A stretch of DNA of 64,000 bases from Metarhizium brunneum (GCF_013426205.1 NC_089422.1:8335001-8399000); one strand, 5' to 3'. Shown: positions 1-12,180, numbered from the stretch's first letter. The notes: generated from the sequence alone by a model not told the origin. Made by a program: numbers and translations.

Positions 1-1110
1 GAGAGAAGGCCTGGACCTGGGGTTGACTAGTCTGCCTGAGGATACGGAGTACTAGTAGGAGTATCTGCATCGAAGAAAAGATTTTGCACAAGCATCCTAG
101 TTGCTCTCGTGTCCACTCGCCTGGCTCTCTGGTTGAGGAGTCCTCCGACTAACAAACCCCCTTGTTGATAGTGACATTCATTATTGCTTCTTGCGGACGG
201 TGCCTGTCGCTTTTGCTATAACTCAACCCCGTACTACGTACTACTCCGTACTCCTTACCCCCTCGGATGTTACGCAGCTGCTCCCTCTCCGCTGGTGTTG
301 TAATTTTTGAGTCCAGCATCTTCATGGGCCAACAACAGCCCGGTTCATCCTCTCCGTGAAGGAATGGGACTCGACTCCGTTTCCGGATGCCCAGGCTGGG
401 TGATTGGATCCCAGTTGCCGCCGTGGAGCTTTTCATTTTGCATCTGCCAACCTTGATCAGAGACCTAATTAACCTGAGCTGTACTGTATGTCTGTATGGA
501 CGGGCTAAGTGCCGCCATGTATATATGAATGTATTATGCCCGAAACTGGTGCAATACATACATCCCTAGGTAGTCCACGACACCGTTGTCAACTGTCAAC
601 CTTAGATAGCATCGACTGGTGACTTCTTAGTCGGGCGAGGCGTACCCATCCAATGGACTCCTCTGTCTGAGCGGCCATGTGGTTTTCTCTTAGCTTGACA
701 ACTCATCTTGAGCCATCTAGGATCTGGCGAACGTCATCCCCAAGCGACGTAAAGACCCTGGCTATGTCTGGGTGAGACGAGTCCACGGGGGAGCATTTGC
801 CAGCTAAAGGTCTGTGCGAATCATTGTATTACTGTGAACCCAGGATTTGAACTTTAACTGCATGCATTTACGGTGCTCCATGTCCCAATTTGTAAGAACC
901 TGCATGCGCTTATTATAGCCCTAATTTGCAGAATCAAAATAAACGCCCCATCAATAAAGCAAAAGAAAGAACCAAACTTGGTCACCATGCCTCCCCCGGC
1001 TGATATTCCTGCTTTCCGTAACTCATTACGGCAATTACATGAGGCTACGTACAAATTTTTCATCAAGGTCTCAAATGCATGTAACAGTATGCTACAAAAG
1101 CTCCGTGAGT
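1..1110. other. Intergenic, no gene seen
   Basis: No supported coding region or RNA gene is visible. The stretch holds two exact copies of the recurrent motif TACGGAGTA (43-51, and in reverse orientation 242-250). The second lies in a local run of GTAC/TACG repeats at 230-255. Short ORFs here have no recognisable protein character. Confidence 0.6.
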
Positions 1111-3533
1111 CTACTTAGAATGTCTTGCGTTTGCCAATAGTTTTGCGACTGGGCCTGGCTGGGCTGAAGATGGCGTTTGCGTGCTTTTGCTCTCGCTTGC
1201 GTATAGCAGCGAATCCGCAGTCGTTTCCAACACTGCGGATGGTGACTGGGTTTCTTGATATGGTGGTGGCGTAGTTACAGTCGGTGATGAGCCTGGCACT
1301 TGTGTTGATGCTTGTGCTCCTTTTGATGTCGATGAGTTGCTGTTCTCTGAGCCAGATCGGGGGTTAGATTCTGCGCATCTGAATACAGAAATTACCCAAG
1401 ATCCACCGCAGAACTCGTTTGCCGAGTCTTGACAGGGTACATTACAAGAGTTCTCAGGTAATCGAACGGCATCGTCTCGGATAGACAAACCACACCAGCA
1501 TTCGAAGCCATGCTCAGTGCCAGCGAAGGAGTAGCCATTGGCTGCACAGTGGTTGATACATGTATAGTTCGGCATTGAACCTCGCAAATAATCTACAGGC
1601 TTGGATCCAACAAGCGTGCGTGAAATAGCATCTCGAAAGCATCCCAAATATGTCCAGCCGGGAACTGCGACGCAAAAGTCGTGACTGGGTGTGGGAGCTG
1701 AAGGTAGTGTTGGGCTAATGGTCTCCACTGCCTCAGTGCTTGCAGGATGCAATGGAACGCTGTAACTATCCGGGATATATGCAGTAGGATCCAAGGCGGC
1801 AGTTGAGGAGCAGAAGTATCCGTCTTTGCAGTGAAAACAAGGCCACCCTAATCCACAAGGCACAACTTGAGGGGGTGTTTCTACCGGGGGGCAAAACCAT
1901 CCATTGAGACAATCTTTGCACTGATATCCTGTCTCTGGACAAGGTCCTGACTTAGGGTTCACTCCTGGCGTCGAGACAGGCGCCGAAGCCGGACAAGGTA
2001 AGAGACCAGGGGAAGTTGTGCGTAAGCTTAACCATGTCCCTACCGTACATGTAACACTTTGGTCTGTGACAGAAAACTGCGATGAAATTGAACGCCCAGT
2101 TTGTAGGATATCTGAGTTGGAAGCCGACGAAATTGAATAGGGGTCAGGCAGTATTTCAGATACCGTGTCATAAGCTTCAGGGTTTGCGGTAGGCATGATG
2201 TTCCATGTTGCAGTTGCCAATGAAGAGGTGCCAATTGTCAAGGATATTGGCTTGAGCGTCAAAGTATTCACCGATGCAGATTCAATGGTAGTTGAGTCGC
2301 ATGGAGCAAGAGCATCAAGTTGTAGACCTGCATCATTTCGGCTAATGGCGCAGACAATTTGATCCAAGTGATTTGCCACTGCATATACAGCATTGGCAAC
2401 CAGCTGCAAAACTTCCTGCATGATTGGAGCTTGAATTCGTGCCGCAACGGTTGTGATTTGGTTGATGACGATTGACCCTTGAGCAATTATGTCTTTGAAT
2501 GTGACGTTCAGGCTTTCTGAGCTCTCCTTTGGAATCTGTCCTTCTCCTGGATTTCCCCAGGATTTTCCAATGGCTGGAAGAATGAAGGGGATAACTTCTT
2601 CCACCGAAACAGATGCCTGCTCTGTAAAGTTCAAAATAGCGCAGGAAAGTGCCTCAGGCTCTACTGGAAGCACAGCTAGCATGGCGTCGGTCAACGCTGC
2701 TGCACTTTTCCCATCGATTCTAGCAATATTTGCAACCAAGCCGGATATAGTATCTAGCAAGGAGAGAGCCACTTCTGACTCTGGATTATTAAGATCAAGT
2801 TCGCGTCTTTGTGGACCGCCAACTTCATTTGATGAAGGGCCAGTTTGTTGAAATCTTCCCGGTGATGGCGTTGACGATAAGCTCCCTGCTTGGAAACTAT
2901 CAGAAGACACAACTGAGGTTGTGCTGGCAGACGGATCACGCTTTTTTGATGGCTTGGTGACTGATAGTCTGACTTCTTGAGCCAAAGCATGCTTCTTTAA
3001 GGGCAAGTTTGCGACCCGAGAGGTGTTAACAACTGGTTTGAAGGCCTCGATCAGTGCCGCAAGCAAATCGAATGCAGGCGGTGGGCGAACGGTGTCCACG
3101 TCCGTGACAGCATCTATTAGAATGCTGCTCTCAGCTATGGATATGTATGTAGAAGTTGCACCTGGCGAGGAAAATGAGGTTGTGTGTTTTGAGTTCTCCG
3201 CATCGGTATCCAGATGGGAGTCAATCTTCTGAGCTCCTTCCTCGACATCACTCGATCTCATAGCCTAAACATGTCAATTAAGCGTCATGCTAGCAAACAA
3301 TATCATTAACTTGCCTGAAGCGCATTAGCACCTAGTATGCTTCCGAGTTGAAACTGTCGGGCATCTAATGATGGTTTTCTTGGCGGAACATGTGTCGTGA
3401 CAACGCGGACGGTTCCAGCTATGAGTGAACCGAAGAATATCAAAACAATGAAAGCCAGCACACGACTGTTCTGAGGGAAGGAAGGGCTTCTCTTCAAGTC
3501 CCTCAGAACATTTGAACAGAAAGAGTCGGACAT
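1111..3533 (-). CDS. WSC-domain protein with N-terminal signal anchor
   Basis: Two exons on the minus strand, 3315-3533 and 1111-3264, joined by a 50-nt intron (3265-3314), giving about 790 aa. The donor reads CAG|GCAAGT, a GC-AG intron, and the acceptor is TTTAG; splicing keeps the frame. Residues about 26-46 are a hydrophobic segment rich in V, F, I and L, following a short charged N-terminus, so this looks like a type II signal anchor rather than a cleaved signal peptide. A long Ser/Thr-rich region follows, then a Cys-rich stretch (CPETGYQCKDC, CFHCKDGYFC), then a WSC domain near residues 605-700 with the family signature YLGCFRD, YTCINHCAANGYSFAG, ECWCG and CNVPC...CGG. The tail is again Ser/Thr-rich. 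WSC domains are thought to bind cell-wall carbohydrate. A role at the cell wall is inferred; the exact function is unknown. Confidence 0.8.
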
Positions 3534-4075
3534 TCTTCTGAAAAGGGGGCTGGAAAATGCTTGATGGTAGATGTCACGAAGTGGAAAAGGATGCGCTCCA
3601 AGACAAAAAGTTCCAAAAATGGTTCCAAAAAGGCGTCCAAAAAACGAAGGATTTTCGACTGGAGTGATGATTGATGGAGTTGAAAGTACTCGAAAGACAG
3701 GTCTTCAAAAGAAATGTTGGCCGTCGAAGATTGAGGAGTCGTGTGCGTGTTCGATCCGCTACTTCCTCCTAGTATTTTTTGGCAAGTCACCATGGTTTTA
3801 CATGGGGAGCACTTACCTTGACATTGCGGCTAACACATGCTCAGTCTAATATCGATTCGAACGAGTTTTGCGTGGGCGACAGTTGGGGCAAATATCAATA
3901 GAAAGATAAACAGTCCTGTCCCTCTGCCGAACTTGCCGCCATGGATTCTGCCAATGGCATATATATCCACTGTATAGTGTATTGAAGCCCTATCCAAGAC
4001 TGGGACTAGTCGATTCTATATCGTCAAACATCTAATTTCGGCAAGATACCACCATGTTCTAATAAATTCCGCCAC
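3534..4075. other. Intergenic between two minus-strand genes
   Basis: This would hold the 5' region of the WSC gene and the 3' region of the NAPRT gene. I see no further gene. Short ORFs overlap the WSC first exon in another frame and lack family features. Confidence 0.5.
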
Positions 4076-5577
4076 CTATGCTTGCGCATTTTCTTCTTTA
4101 CCCCATCGCGAGGTCTCGTCGCCCTCTTTCCATTCGCGCTCCACGTAGCCAAGCTCTTTCTTAACCTTTTCAACGAGGTCTTTGTCCCCGGTATTCTTGC
4201 CAATATTGTCGCTGGTTGTAATGAGTAAATGAAAAGTGTTTTGATGCTGGTTATCAGTAGCACTCACCTAATCTTGATAGCTGGTCGTCCTGCTGCGGAG
4301 CTAAGCTTGATGACAATATTCAGGGGCACTGACTTGGTTCCAGTTGTCAAGTGCGTAAAGTCATTGGTGAGGAACGTGCCAACGCCAAATGTTGGCTGGA
4401 ACCCAAGCTCCTCCGAAACCTTTTTGTACTCCAAGCAGCGCTCGATGTTGAGTGAATCAGAGAATACAATAATCTTCTTCTCTTTGATGCCCTGCTTATC
4501 GTAATAATTCCGCATCAACTTGGCATATTCCGCAGGATCTCCAGAATCTTGTCGCACGCCCGTGAACAACTCGGCATAGGTCTTGGTAGAACCGTCCTCA
4601 TTCTTGAAAATATCACCTGACATACCGCCTTCAACTGTTTGCACAGGTAGGCTAAAAGAGTGAAGAAACTCTGCGGTGCCGAATGTATCTGTCAAGGCAA
4701 TGGCTAGATTCGAGCCGAAACAGCCGACCCAGTGCCGAAGCGCTAGTTCTGTAGCTTTCTTATAGTCATCAAAAATGGCAGCTGTGCCCATAAACCATTC
4801 ATGGGCAACAGTTCCTACAGGAGGAATGCCGAACCTCATAGCCAAGTGTACGTTGGATGTCCCAGACAGCTTACCAGGGAAGCCCTTCTCCGCAGCAGCC
4901 TTGGATGCCTTGACCAACCCGCGGAACACCAGGGCTTGAGTGTGGTAGTCACGTCGTCTTCGAGTGCCAAATTCCGAAGTTATGCAACCGGCTTCCAAGA
5001 GCTGCATGCCTTTGTGAAATGCAAGTTCTTCCTGGCCGTCGTAATTCCAGTCGGTATCCATGAATCGAAAGTATGCTTCGGATGTCAAGGCAAGAATGGG
5101 AATCTCGTACAAGATGGTGTCGGACCATGTTCCTTGAATCTTGATGTCAATATCACCAATATCCGAATCGGCTCCGGAATCCTTGCCAACGGTTGTAAAC
5201 GTGACGGTAACTTGCTCTCTAGGTCGGAGTTGAAAATCGCGCAGATAATTGAGATAGTCGTCAGTCAGATACGTGCAATGTGTTTTCAGAAATTGATATT
5301 CGCCATTGGACAGGGAGATGTTTCCAAGCTCTGGGAATATTGTTAGGAGGGTTGATTGCGGCCGCGGTGTCTCGCACTTACTTCGGATTTGTTCGTCAAG
5401 CCATTTAAAAGCAACTCTTGAAAGCTTCTTATCAGGTGTACGATTGGTGAAAGCATATGTCACGGGAACGTCTTTGAAGAACTTGAAGACGGCGCATTGC
5501 ATCGTCAACTTGTACAGATCGGTGTCGAGAAAGGAAATGACGCCCTCGGGGAAGGGCGACGAACTGTTGAAATCCAT
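4076..5577 (-). CDS. NPT1: Nicotinate phosphoribosyltransferase
   Basis: Makes nicotinate mononucleotide from nicotinate and PRPP with ATP, the first step of NAD salvage (Preiss-Handler pathway). Three exons on the minus strand: 5382-5577, 4268-5330 and 4076-4211, giving 464 aa. Intron 1 (5331-5381, 51 nt) is GTAAGT...CTAAC...CAG, a multiple of three without a stop, so an unspliced reading adds 17 residues not seen in the family. Intron 2 (4212-4267) is GTGAGT...CAG and restores the IKISDN...KNTGD ending. Family hallmarks are [16 protein letters not shown] [12 protein letters not shown] near the N-terminus, a central GTSNV and VGTVAHEW, then [19 protein letters not shown] and [12 protein letters not shown]. 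An in-frame ATG at 5625 would add 16 residues; I chose 5577 because homologues begin close to the LDTD motif. It is divergent from UTP4, about 700 bp away. Confidence 0.95.
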
Positions 5578-6278
5578 GATAGTGTATTGAGTTGGATGCA
5601 AGAAACTACCGCAACTAGCAGACAATGAAAGAGCTTTGCCACAGGAAGGGAATCATGGGCCACAGTCGCAGGATTGGAGACTCAGTATTGCAACTCCTGA
5701 CACCTTGATGGCGATCCGAGCCAGAGCTGTGGTTCGTTCGTCTAGTCGTAGTTCTGTCCCAGACTAAACAAACACCTCGGTGGCGCGCCAATGCGAATTG
5801 CGCCGTCGTTGACTCGGAGAGGGGTAGAAGGACCGCCGTGCTCGATACCTCGAGGTTGGATCGGAACAGCGAGTACGAGGGTTGGCTGTCTGTCGGCTAG
5901 AGCAGAGGTCGGACTTATCGCACTGAGGCTCGGAAGTGACAAAGCAAAAGCTGAGTCACCGAAAGACGTGAAGTGCCAGTGTAGCTATTGCATCTGGTAC
6001 GATGGCATTGGTGGGGTGGAGGGGCATTTCGTGCATTGACCACACCTTAAATCGCCGTTTGGCTCTGCAGGCAAAAAAAAAAAAATCAACGCGAGGCTGC
6101 ATCCTCATTTTTTTGCCTTGTCGAAAGAACCCGATCGAACAACACGCAGCCCAAACACCCCGAAACACACAATCCTCCGGTGTTCGGCGGCTGGAATTCG
6201 TGGATTGGAAGCTATTGTGCCCAGGTATTGACCCTGTGCATCTCCCGTGCGTCGAACAAGCAAAGATAGGCCGACGCA
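5578..6278. promoter_or_regulatory. Divergent intergenic region NPT1 / UTP4
   Basis: About 700 bp between two divergently transcribed start codons, so it must contain both promoters. A 13-nt A run lies at about 6071-6083. I see no TATA box or factor site I can name. Several short ORFs cross it on both strands and look like chance. Confidence 0.5.
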
Positions 6279-8993
6279 ATGGATGTGCATCGGTGTCGTT
6301 TCGTGCCGTATCGGCCCTCCGCCATCAACGCTGTCGCTTTCTCTCACCCCAAGACAAGAACAGCCAAGCAGAATGCTGTAGCAAGGCTAGCCGTCGGACG
6401 CGCCAATGGCGATATTGAAATATGGAATCCCTCTAGCGGGACCTGGCTTCAGGAGCTCGTCATCCGAGGCGGAAAGGATAGGAGCGTTGATGGATTGGTT
6501 TGGGTCAACGAACCCGATCAGGATCTAGGCGACGGTCACGTAGCCATTGGGAAGTCGCGCCTCTTCAGCATTGGCTATACATCTACAGTTACTGAATGGG
6601 ATCTCGAAAAAGGCAAACCAAAGCGACATGCCAGCGGCCAACATGGTGATATTTGGTGCATTGCGGCACAGCCTCAGAGCGACAAGCCGCAGGTTACTGG
6701 CGGCTTCCAGGAGGCGCAGAATTCTAAAAAACTGATTGCCGGAACCATTGATGGAGAGCTAGTCATGTACTCCCTGGAAGACGACGATCTGAGGTTCCAG
6801 CGAGTCCTCGTCAAATCGCCCACAAAAAAAGCTCAGATGGTCAGCATCACCTTCCAATCCCGCAAAGTCGTCATTGTAGGATGCTCCGACAGCACCATCA
6901 GAGCCTATGATATTACAAAGGGCCATATGCTGCGAAGAATGACCCTTGGCTCGGATCTCCTCGGTGGCTCCAAGGACATCATTGTTTGGTCAGTTAAATG
7001 CCTACCAAATGGCAATATTGTCTCTGGCGACTCAACAGGCCAGATCTGCATTTGGGACGGGAAGACGTACACTCAGGCCCAAAGGATTCAGAGTCACAAG
7101 TCGGATGTCCTCAGTCTTGCCACAAGCGCAGACGGAACAGCCATCATCAGCGGAGGCATGGACCGCAGGACAATGCTCTACAAGCAAAACTCGGGCGCCG
7201 GTCAGCGATGGAGCAAGGTTTGGGGTCGCCGCTACCATGACCACGATGTCAAAGCAATGGCCTCTTTTGAACACGGGCGCATCAGCGTTGTAGTTTCAGG
7301 AGGTAGGATACATTTGTCCCCTATTCACAAGACCCGACCAACTAACATGGCAACAGGACCCGACGCAAGCTTGATGGTTGTCCCGCTGAAAGAAATGGGC
7401 CGAGAAAATCACAGAATGATGAGCAACCTGCCTCAACAACCACCCGTCACCAGCGCACCGAGGGCACGATTCATCATCAGCTGGTGGGAGAGGGAGGTTC
7501 ATGTTTGGGTTTTACGCAAGTCAGCTGCCGATTTGCTGCAGTCCGGAGAGGAACTTGTTGATATCAACCAGAATCGGAAACTACTGAAGACTATCGTTGT
7601 TAAAGGCGATTCAAATATCGCTTCCGCCACAATTAATCCTGATGGCACCCTACTGTTCGTGTCTACTGCCACCGACGTTAAAGCTTTCCGGCTTCAGCAT
7701 GAAGACCCTGCCAAGCCTTCAGACGTGAAGCTGTCGAGCCTTGAGCTGCCAGTCAGGCTGTCACAGCTTGGCGCTACGCAGGTCAAGCTCTCTCCCGATG
7801 GGCGGTGGTTGCTCGTGGTCCAAGAAGGATCTCGGGTTCTCATGGCCCAGATCCAAACCGAACATACGTCTACAGAAACTGCCGAAGCCCCCATCAGGCT
7901 TCAACGGCTTTCGCGACTTCGTCGCCAGATCCCAAGATACATCCTGAATGGCGGTCTGGGCAGCTACGACCGGAGCATTACGCAAATCACATTCAGCGCT
8001 GACTCGAAAATGGTTGCGGTGGCTGACTTGGCTGGATATATTGACACATGGGCATTGCGTAACCACGATCAGGATTTGCAGACCGGTGACGAAATGGAGA
8101 CGCTCGATGACGCGGCATCGGCCTCTTCTGACAATGATTCATCTGATGAAGAGGATGAAGGGGCCTCTAATATGCAAGACCGGTGGGTTCGCAACCCTAA
8201 CGCGAAGCTATTACCCAAACTACCATCATCACCTGTCGTTCTATCCTTCTCGGACTACGTACCCGAATCAGAATCATCTCTAGGGGCCGAAAAAGATGGA
8301 GTCGACGATTACATCCTAGCCGTGGTAACCTCATCATGGAACGTCTTAGCCTTCAATCCTCGTCATGGCGCTCTTACTTCATGGTCGCGTCGGCACCCTC
8401 GAAAGGCCCTGCCCGGACCGGTTCGAGACCTCCTGGATCTGCCAAAGGGCATCCTATGGCAGGGCTCTCGGATGTGGGTGTATGGCGTGTCATTCTTACT
8501 CATGCTTGATATGGGGCAGGACCTTCCTAGGGTCCCGGAAGCTGAGGGTGGTGACTCGCAACTCACGCAGGGAACGAAGCGCAAGAGGGTTGGTCAAACA
8601 ACCGGTGCCGGAGGCAAGATGGAGAGAGAGAACCTCGCCCCGCACCAAGTTCGAAAGCACGGTGCCGACGAGCAGTGGGAAGATATTGATGTGGTTAAGG
8701 CACCCGAAGTTGGTGACAGCGACAGCGACGAGGACATGGTGGATGCCGATGGCGAACTGTCCAAGCTTCGCTCAACTACAATCAGCGGCAAGACTGCTCT
8801 CCAAAGTACAGGATCGACCACGGTTGAAGCCAAAAAGTGGTGGATAACATACAAGTATCGCCCTATTCTCGGTGTAGTACCGATAGATACTCCCGGTCAG
8901 GACGTGGAAGTCGCTCTGGTTGAGAGACCTACCTGGGACGTGGAAACACCCGAGAGGTACTTTGCAGGGGAAGAATGGGACCGTGCAAACTAA
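6279..8993 (+). CDS. UTP4: U3 snoRNP WD-repeat protein UTP4 (cirhin)
   Basis: Component of the t-UTP/UtpA part of the small-subunit processome, which acts in the nucleolus on pre-18S rRNA. Two exons, 6279-7302 and 7357-8993, about 886 aa. The intron (7303-7356, 54 nt; GTAGGA...ACTAAC...CAG) has no stop and is a multiple of three. Splicing yields SGGPDASL, as in the family, instead of an 18-residue insert. The N-terminus HRCRFVPYRPSAINAVAFS is typical of UTP4. WD-like repeats occupy most of the protein (for example GRANGDIEIWNP, GTIDGELVMYSL, GDSTGQICIWDGKT, SGGMDRRTMLY). An acidic linker (DNDSSDEEDEGA, about residues 600-620) and a second acidic stretch near residue 805 precede the conserved end (KYRPILGVVPI...VALVERP). 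Confidence 0.93.
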   Translation: MDVHRCRFVPYRPSAINAVAFSHPKTRTAKQNAVARLAVGRANGDIEIWNPSSGTWLQELVIRGGKDRSVDGLVWVNEPDQDLGDGHVAIGKSRLFSIGYTSTVTEWDLEKGKPKRHASGQHGDIWCIAAQPQSDKPQVTGGFQEAQNSKKLIAGTIDGELVMYSLEDDDLRFQRVLVKSPTKKAQMVSITFQSRKVVIVGCSDSTIRAYDITKGHMLRRMTLGSDLLGGSKDIIVWSVKCLPNGNIVSGDSTGQICIWDGKTYTQAQRIQSHKSDVLSLATSADGTAIISGGMDRRTMLYKQNSGAGQRWSKVWGRRYHDHDVKAMASFEHGRISVVVSGGRIHLSPIHKTRPTNMATGPDASLMVVPLKEMGRENHRMMSNLPQQPPVTSAPRARFIISWWEREVHVWVLRKSAADLLQSGEELVDINQNRKLLKTIVVKGDSNIASATINPDGTLLFVSTATDVKAFRLQHEDPAKPSDVKLSSLELPVRLSQLGATQVKLSPDGRWLLVVQEGSRVLMAQIQTEHTSTETAEAPIRLQRLSRLRRQIPRYILNGGLGSYDRSITQITFSADSKMVAVADLAGYIDTWALRNHDQDLQTGDEMETLDDAASASSDNDSSDEEDEGASNMQDRWVRNPNAKLLPKLPSSPVVLSFSDYVPESESSLGAEKDGVDDYILAVVTSSWNVLAFNPRHGALTSWSRRHPRKALPGPVRDLLDLPKGILWQGSRMWVYGVSFLLMLDMGQDLPRVPEAEGGDSQLTQGTKRKRVGQTTGAGGKMERENLAPHQVRKHGADEQWEDIDVVKAPEVGDSDSDEDMVDADGELSKLRSTTISGKTALQSTGSTTVEAKKWWITYKYRPILGVVPIDTPGQDVEVALVERPTWDVETPERYFAGEEWDRAN

Positions 8994-9044
8994 TTACACG
9001 ACAACATTGGTGCTGATTCAATCCAAGGCATCTCGACGTATCTT

Positions 9045-9263
9045 TCATGCAAACGGGTCGCTTCCGAGGTATCGAGCTACTCCACGAATGGTGTTGGCGC
9101 GGACGAGGAGCTGGTCTTGCCCACCGCCATCCCAAAAGGGGTTGTATTTGGGCGGGATTGACCTTTTGATGACGACTGAAAGCGGAGCGTGCTCGGGCGG
9201 CAAGATATCTTTGTTCCTGCAAGAGGGGGTGCAGAGGAGGCGAGACATAGGTCTGTTGGGCAT
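9045..9263 (-). CDS. Possible small protein, 72 aa, unrecognised
   Basis: ATG at 9263 and stop at 9045, in a tail-to-tail position with UTP4 (51 bp away). The residues look more protein-like than most chance ORFs nearby: PPEHAPLSVVIKR, PPKYNPFWDGGG and IRGVARYLGSDPF have balanced hydrophobic and aromatic content and little bias. I do not recognise a family. There is an in-frame stop just before the ATG, so any longer form would need an upstream exon. It may be a real small conserved gene or a chance ORF. Confidence 0.3.
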   Translation of the reverse strand: MPNRPMSRLLCTPSCRNKDILPPEHAPLSVVIKRSIPPKYNPFWDGGGQDQLLVRANTIRGVARYLGSDPFA

Positions 9264-10932
9264 GTACAGCTACTTTTTTGTATCTACTGGTAATGAAAGG
9301 GAAATACACCAAAGCTAGAACACCGAGGTTTGAATACCTTAATGATTCATTACACGGGATATAGAGAAGCTCGTCTTTCACCTGGTGGCTACTTGATAGG
9401 ATATATGACGTCACGACCACACGAGGAAATTGCTGCCTCTTGTAATGGTATACACCAACTTGGGTATTCCTTGGGAAGTCATTCACTCTCGGGTGAAGCA
9501 GTCTGGCAAGAGAAAATTGCAGATGGTCATATGGACTTTCTTAGCCCAGCCGTTGGTGGGCATGCTACGCGCGGCCCGGACCACGAGCGAGCATCTTTTG
9601 ACACCTAATCGCCTCCCATTTTTCCGAATCAGTCGGGTACTTGTGGGGATTCAGCATCATGCCTGGAAACCTCCGTGTTGACGAAGGGCGTTCGAGACTC
9701 GGGATTACATGTCAGCTGATGTGGATGTTGCCATGGCGATGTATACTTGATCTTGATGAAGGCGAAGTGTGGCACGAGTGCTTTGGGGGTTTGGATGAGG
9801 TTAGAAGAGGAAATGCGAATTATTACAAGGACTCATGATAATGTCGCCTCTGGCGAGTGTGTGCTTGTCTAGATGACTTGCGACGGTAGGGCTGGCATAA
9901 TAACCCTTAACGCCAGTAGCTATTACAGGCATTACACCGGCTCATCGGGCAGTCTTCAAAGTCGGTTACGAAGAGGGATCTGTCCTTGGCAGTTAATTCT
10001 GGGTCCAGTAGATATAAGATTGAAGAATGTTTAACAAAGAGAGAATCGGCTAGGTTCCAGATGTCCCGTACGAGTGTTAGTCAAGCCGAACGGGATTGTG
10101 CATGGACTGGGTTGGCAGAACCCTGATTGCTGTCTATATTATGGGCGACGCGGAGGTATATCACATTAGGTGTCAAAATGTCATCCTGAAGGAAAAATTT
10201 TTTCCATATTGCTGATCTGGACGGCCAGTATAAGTCGTCTTTTCGGTCCGTAGGTGGCATGCGCAATGCTTCGACCCATGCATGGCGCGGCACATGTCAG
10301 CTAAGTATCCATCTTGCCGGACCTACGGACGCTCTGTGCAAGATTTCAACGTCAGAATTATATGACACCGGTTGCAGAATAGAGTGGAGCTCCAAATTTG
10401 AAGTTGTACCGTCAAGACGACGCGCGTCCCGCGAATTCGAGTCAAGGAGCATGCTCTGTGCTGCTTAAGCTTCGCCGGGGTAAAAAGATTCGAGAAGACG
10501 CTCGAGAACAGAAACACCACGCTTAAGATTAAGGCCTCGTGCTGTGTTTGGTGTCTTGTGTGAGACATGATACACTTACGGCAAAAGACTAGGACAGTTT
10601 GCGTGGTGGTGAACAGAGATGGGATGGAGTCTGGAGATGGCGAAGCTGATGTGGCAGTGGGTCAGAGAGTGGTCCTTACCCAGTTGGTATGGGTGAGATT
10701 TCACAGCAGTGATGACTTAAGATAGTGTCTTGTTCTACTGCCCTCAAGTAGTGACTGGGTACGGAGTATTAGAAGGTAAAATCCCATCTTGGACATGAGA
10801 TGGCCATGTAACATGGTGAGGGCCCTAGCCATGCGAGAATCAACTAGATGAGTTCTCTTAGCCATTCTCAACTGCGACCAGAAGCCTGGAAGTTATCAGC
10901 CACAGCCGGATACCGCGCGTCCCTCTTTTATG

Positions 10933-10960
10933 TACCTACCTAGGTATAGGTAGGTAGGTA
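10933..10960. repeat. CCTAGG-centred palindrome with GGTA repeats
   Basis: TACCTACCTAGGTA (10933-10946) is followed by two further TAGGTAGGTA-like units. It belongs to the same palindrome family as 12181-12204. Confidence 0.6.
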
Positions 10961-12180
10961 TGCATGTACAGATTGTCAAGATCCACCATTGGCGGTTAAG
11001 GCCAGAACGAAAGCAAAAAAAGCTTGTCTTGGGCAAGGGTGAGGGTATGCGGGGCAGAAAGTTTCAAATAGCCTGGCTATAAGATCGATTCCATCACGAC
11101 TTCTTCAGACCAGCGAAATGCATGAAGACGGAGGACAGAGAGATACGGACTACAAGGTTGAATCCAGAGCGAGCAGAGAGATTTAGGTTCCCATGTAGGT
11201 AGAGGCTGAGGCTGTGATGGAGCATGCGCCACACTTTCATAAGCACGAGGCTAGTGAGCCAGGCAATTTGAGAACGGATGCTGCGTGCTCCGTGCCAACA
11301 TTCGCATTGAGAGTTGACAAAGTCATCAATTGGAAGGAATCTCGGCTTGATTCTGTCTCAGGTTTCGGCCAGAACGAAGCTCAATTGCTATCCAACAGCC
11401 GCAACCATGAAGCAACTAGCCCCGTTGAAGTAGAATACTTGGCCCTACCAGTTTAGCTGTCGTCCCGCATCGTGGATCTGGAAAACAGGCAAGCCTAGCC
11501 AGGTATTGGTCAGCTCGGCAACATTTGCGATGCGAGGATGCATTTACAACCGATCGGACAGCACACGCCACAGTTCAAACGTCCGGTGGATATTAAGGAG
11601 GATCCGGTTCGTAAGATTGAAAGTCACATCTGTCGCTGAGCTGATGGTTTCGCTGATGTGTTTGCCAACGCCTTCGGCTTCTCGTCATGGCCAGTCATGA
11701 TTGGTCATGGGCTGATTGTGGTTGGGCTGTGGCACAGCAGCCCAGTGGTTGCGTAGAGTAGTACGTGCTGGGAGAAAGCTGGGCCGTGGAAACACGCACC
11801 CTTCAAAAATTGTCTCGTTGGACAAATGCGTGGTTGCCGTGCCTCGTCATCGCCTCTTGGACCCCTGTCAAGCGGGTGGGGAGGCTCAAGCCTCATTGAG
11901 GTACAGGTACTTGCACCACGTTGTCGACCGAAATGGATGTTAGAAAGTGTACTTGGGTACCTCGTCACTTTGCTGGCAGATATGGTAAACAAAACACCTG
12001 ACTCAGTAGTACCCGTCGGCGTCGTCATCATCAGTCGTCGCCACTGGTTGAGACTTACAACCAATCGTTCAGCAAAGAGACTAGTAATTGTCTGTCCATG
12101 GCATACTGCCAGGAGATCTAATACCTGGATATGCATGAACGGCACTGCAACGCCGCAAGCTTACATATTACTTACTTAGT

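Noticed and set aside
8929..9486. 185-residue minus-strand ORF overlapping the UTP4 3' end
   Set aside because: It is antisense to conserved UTP4 codons, rich in Arg/Pro/Ser, and has no recognisable domain. The smaller ORF within it in another frame looks better.
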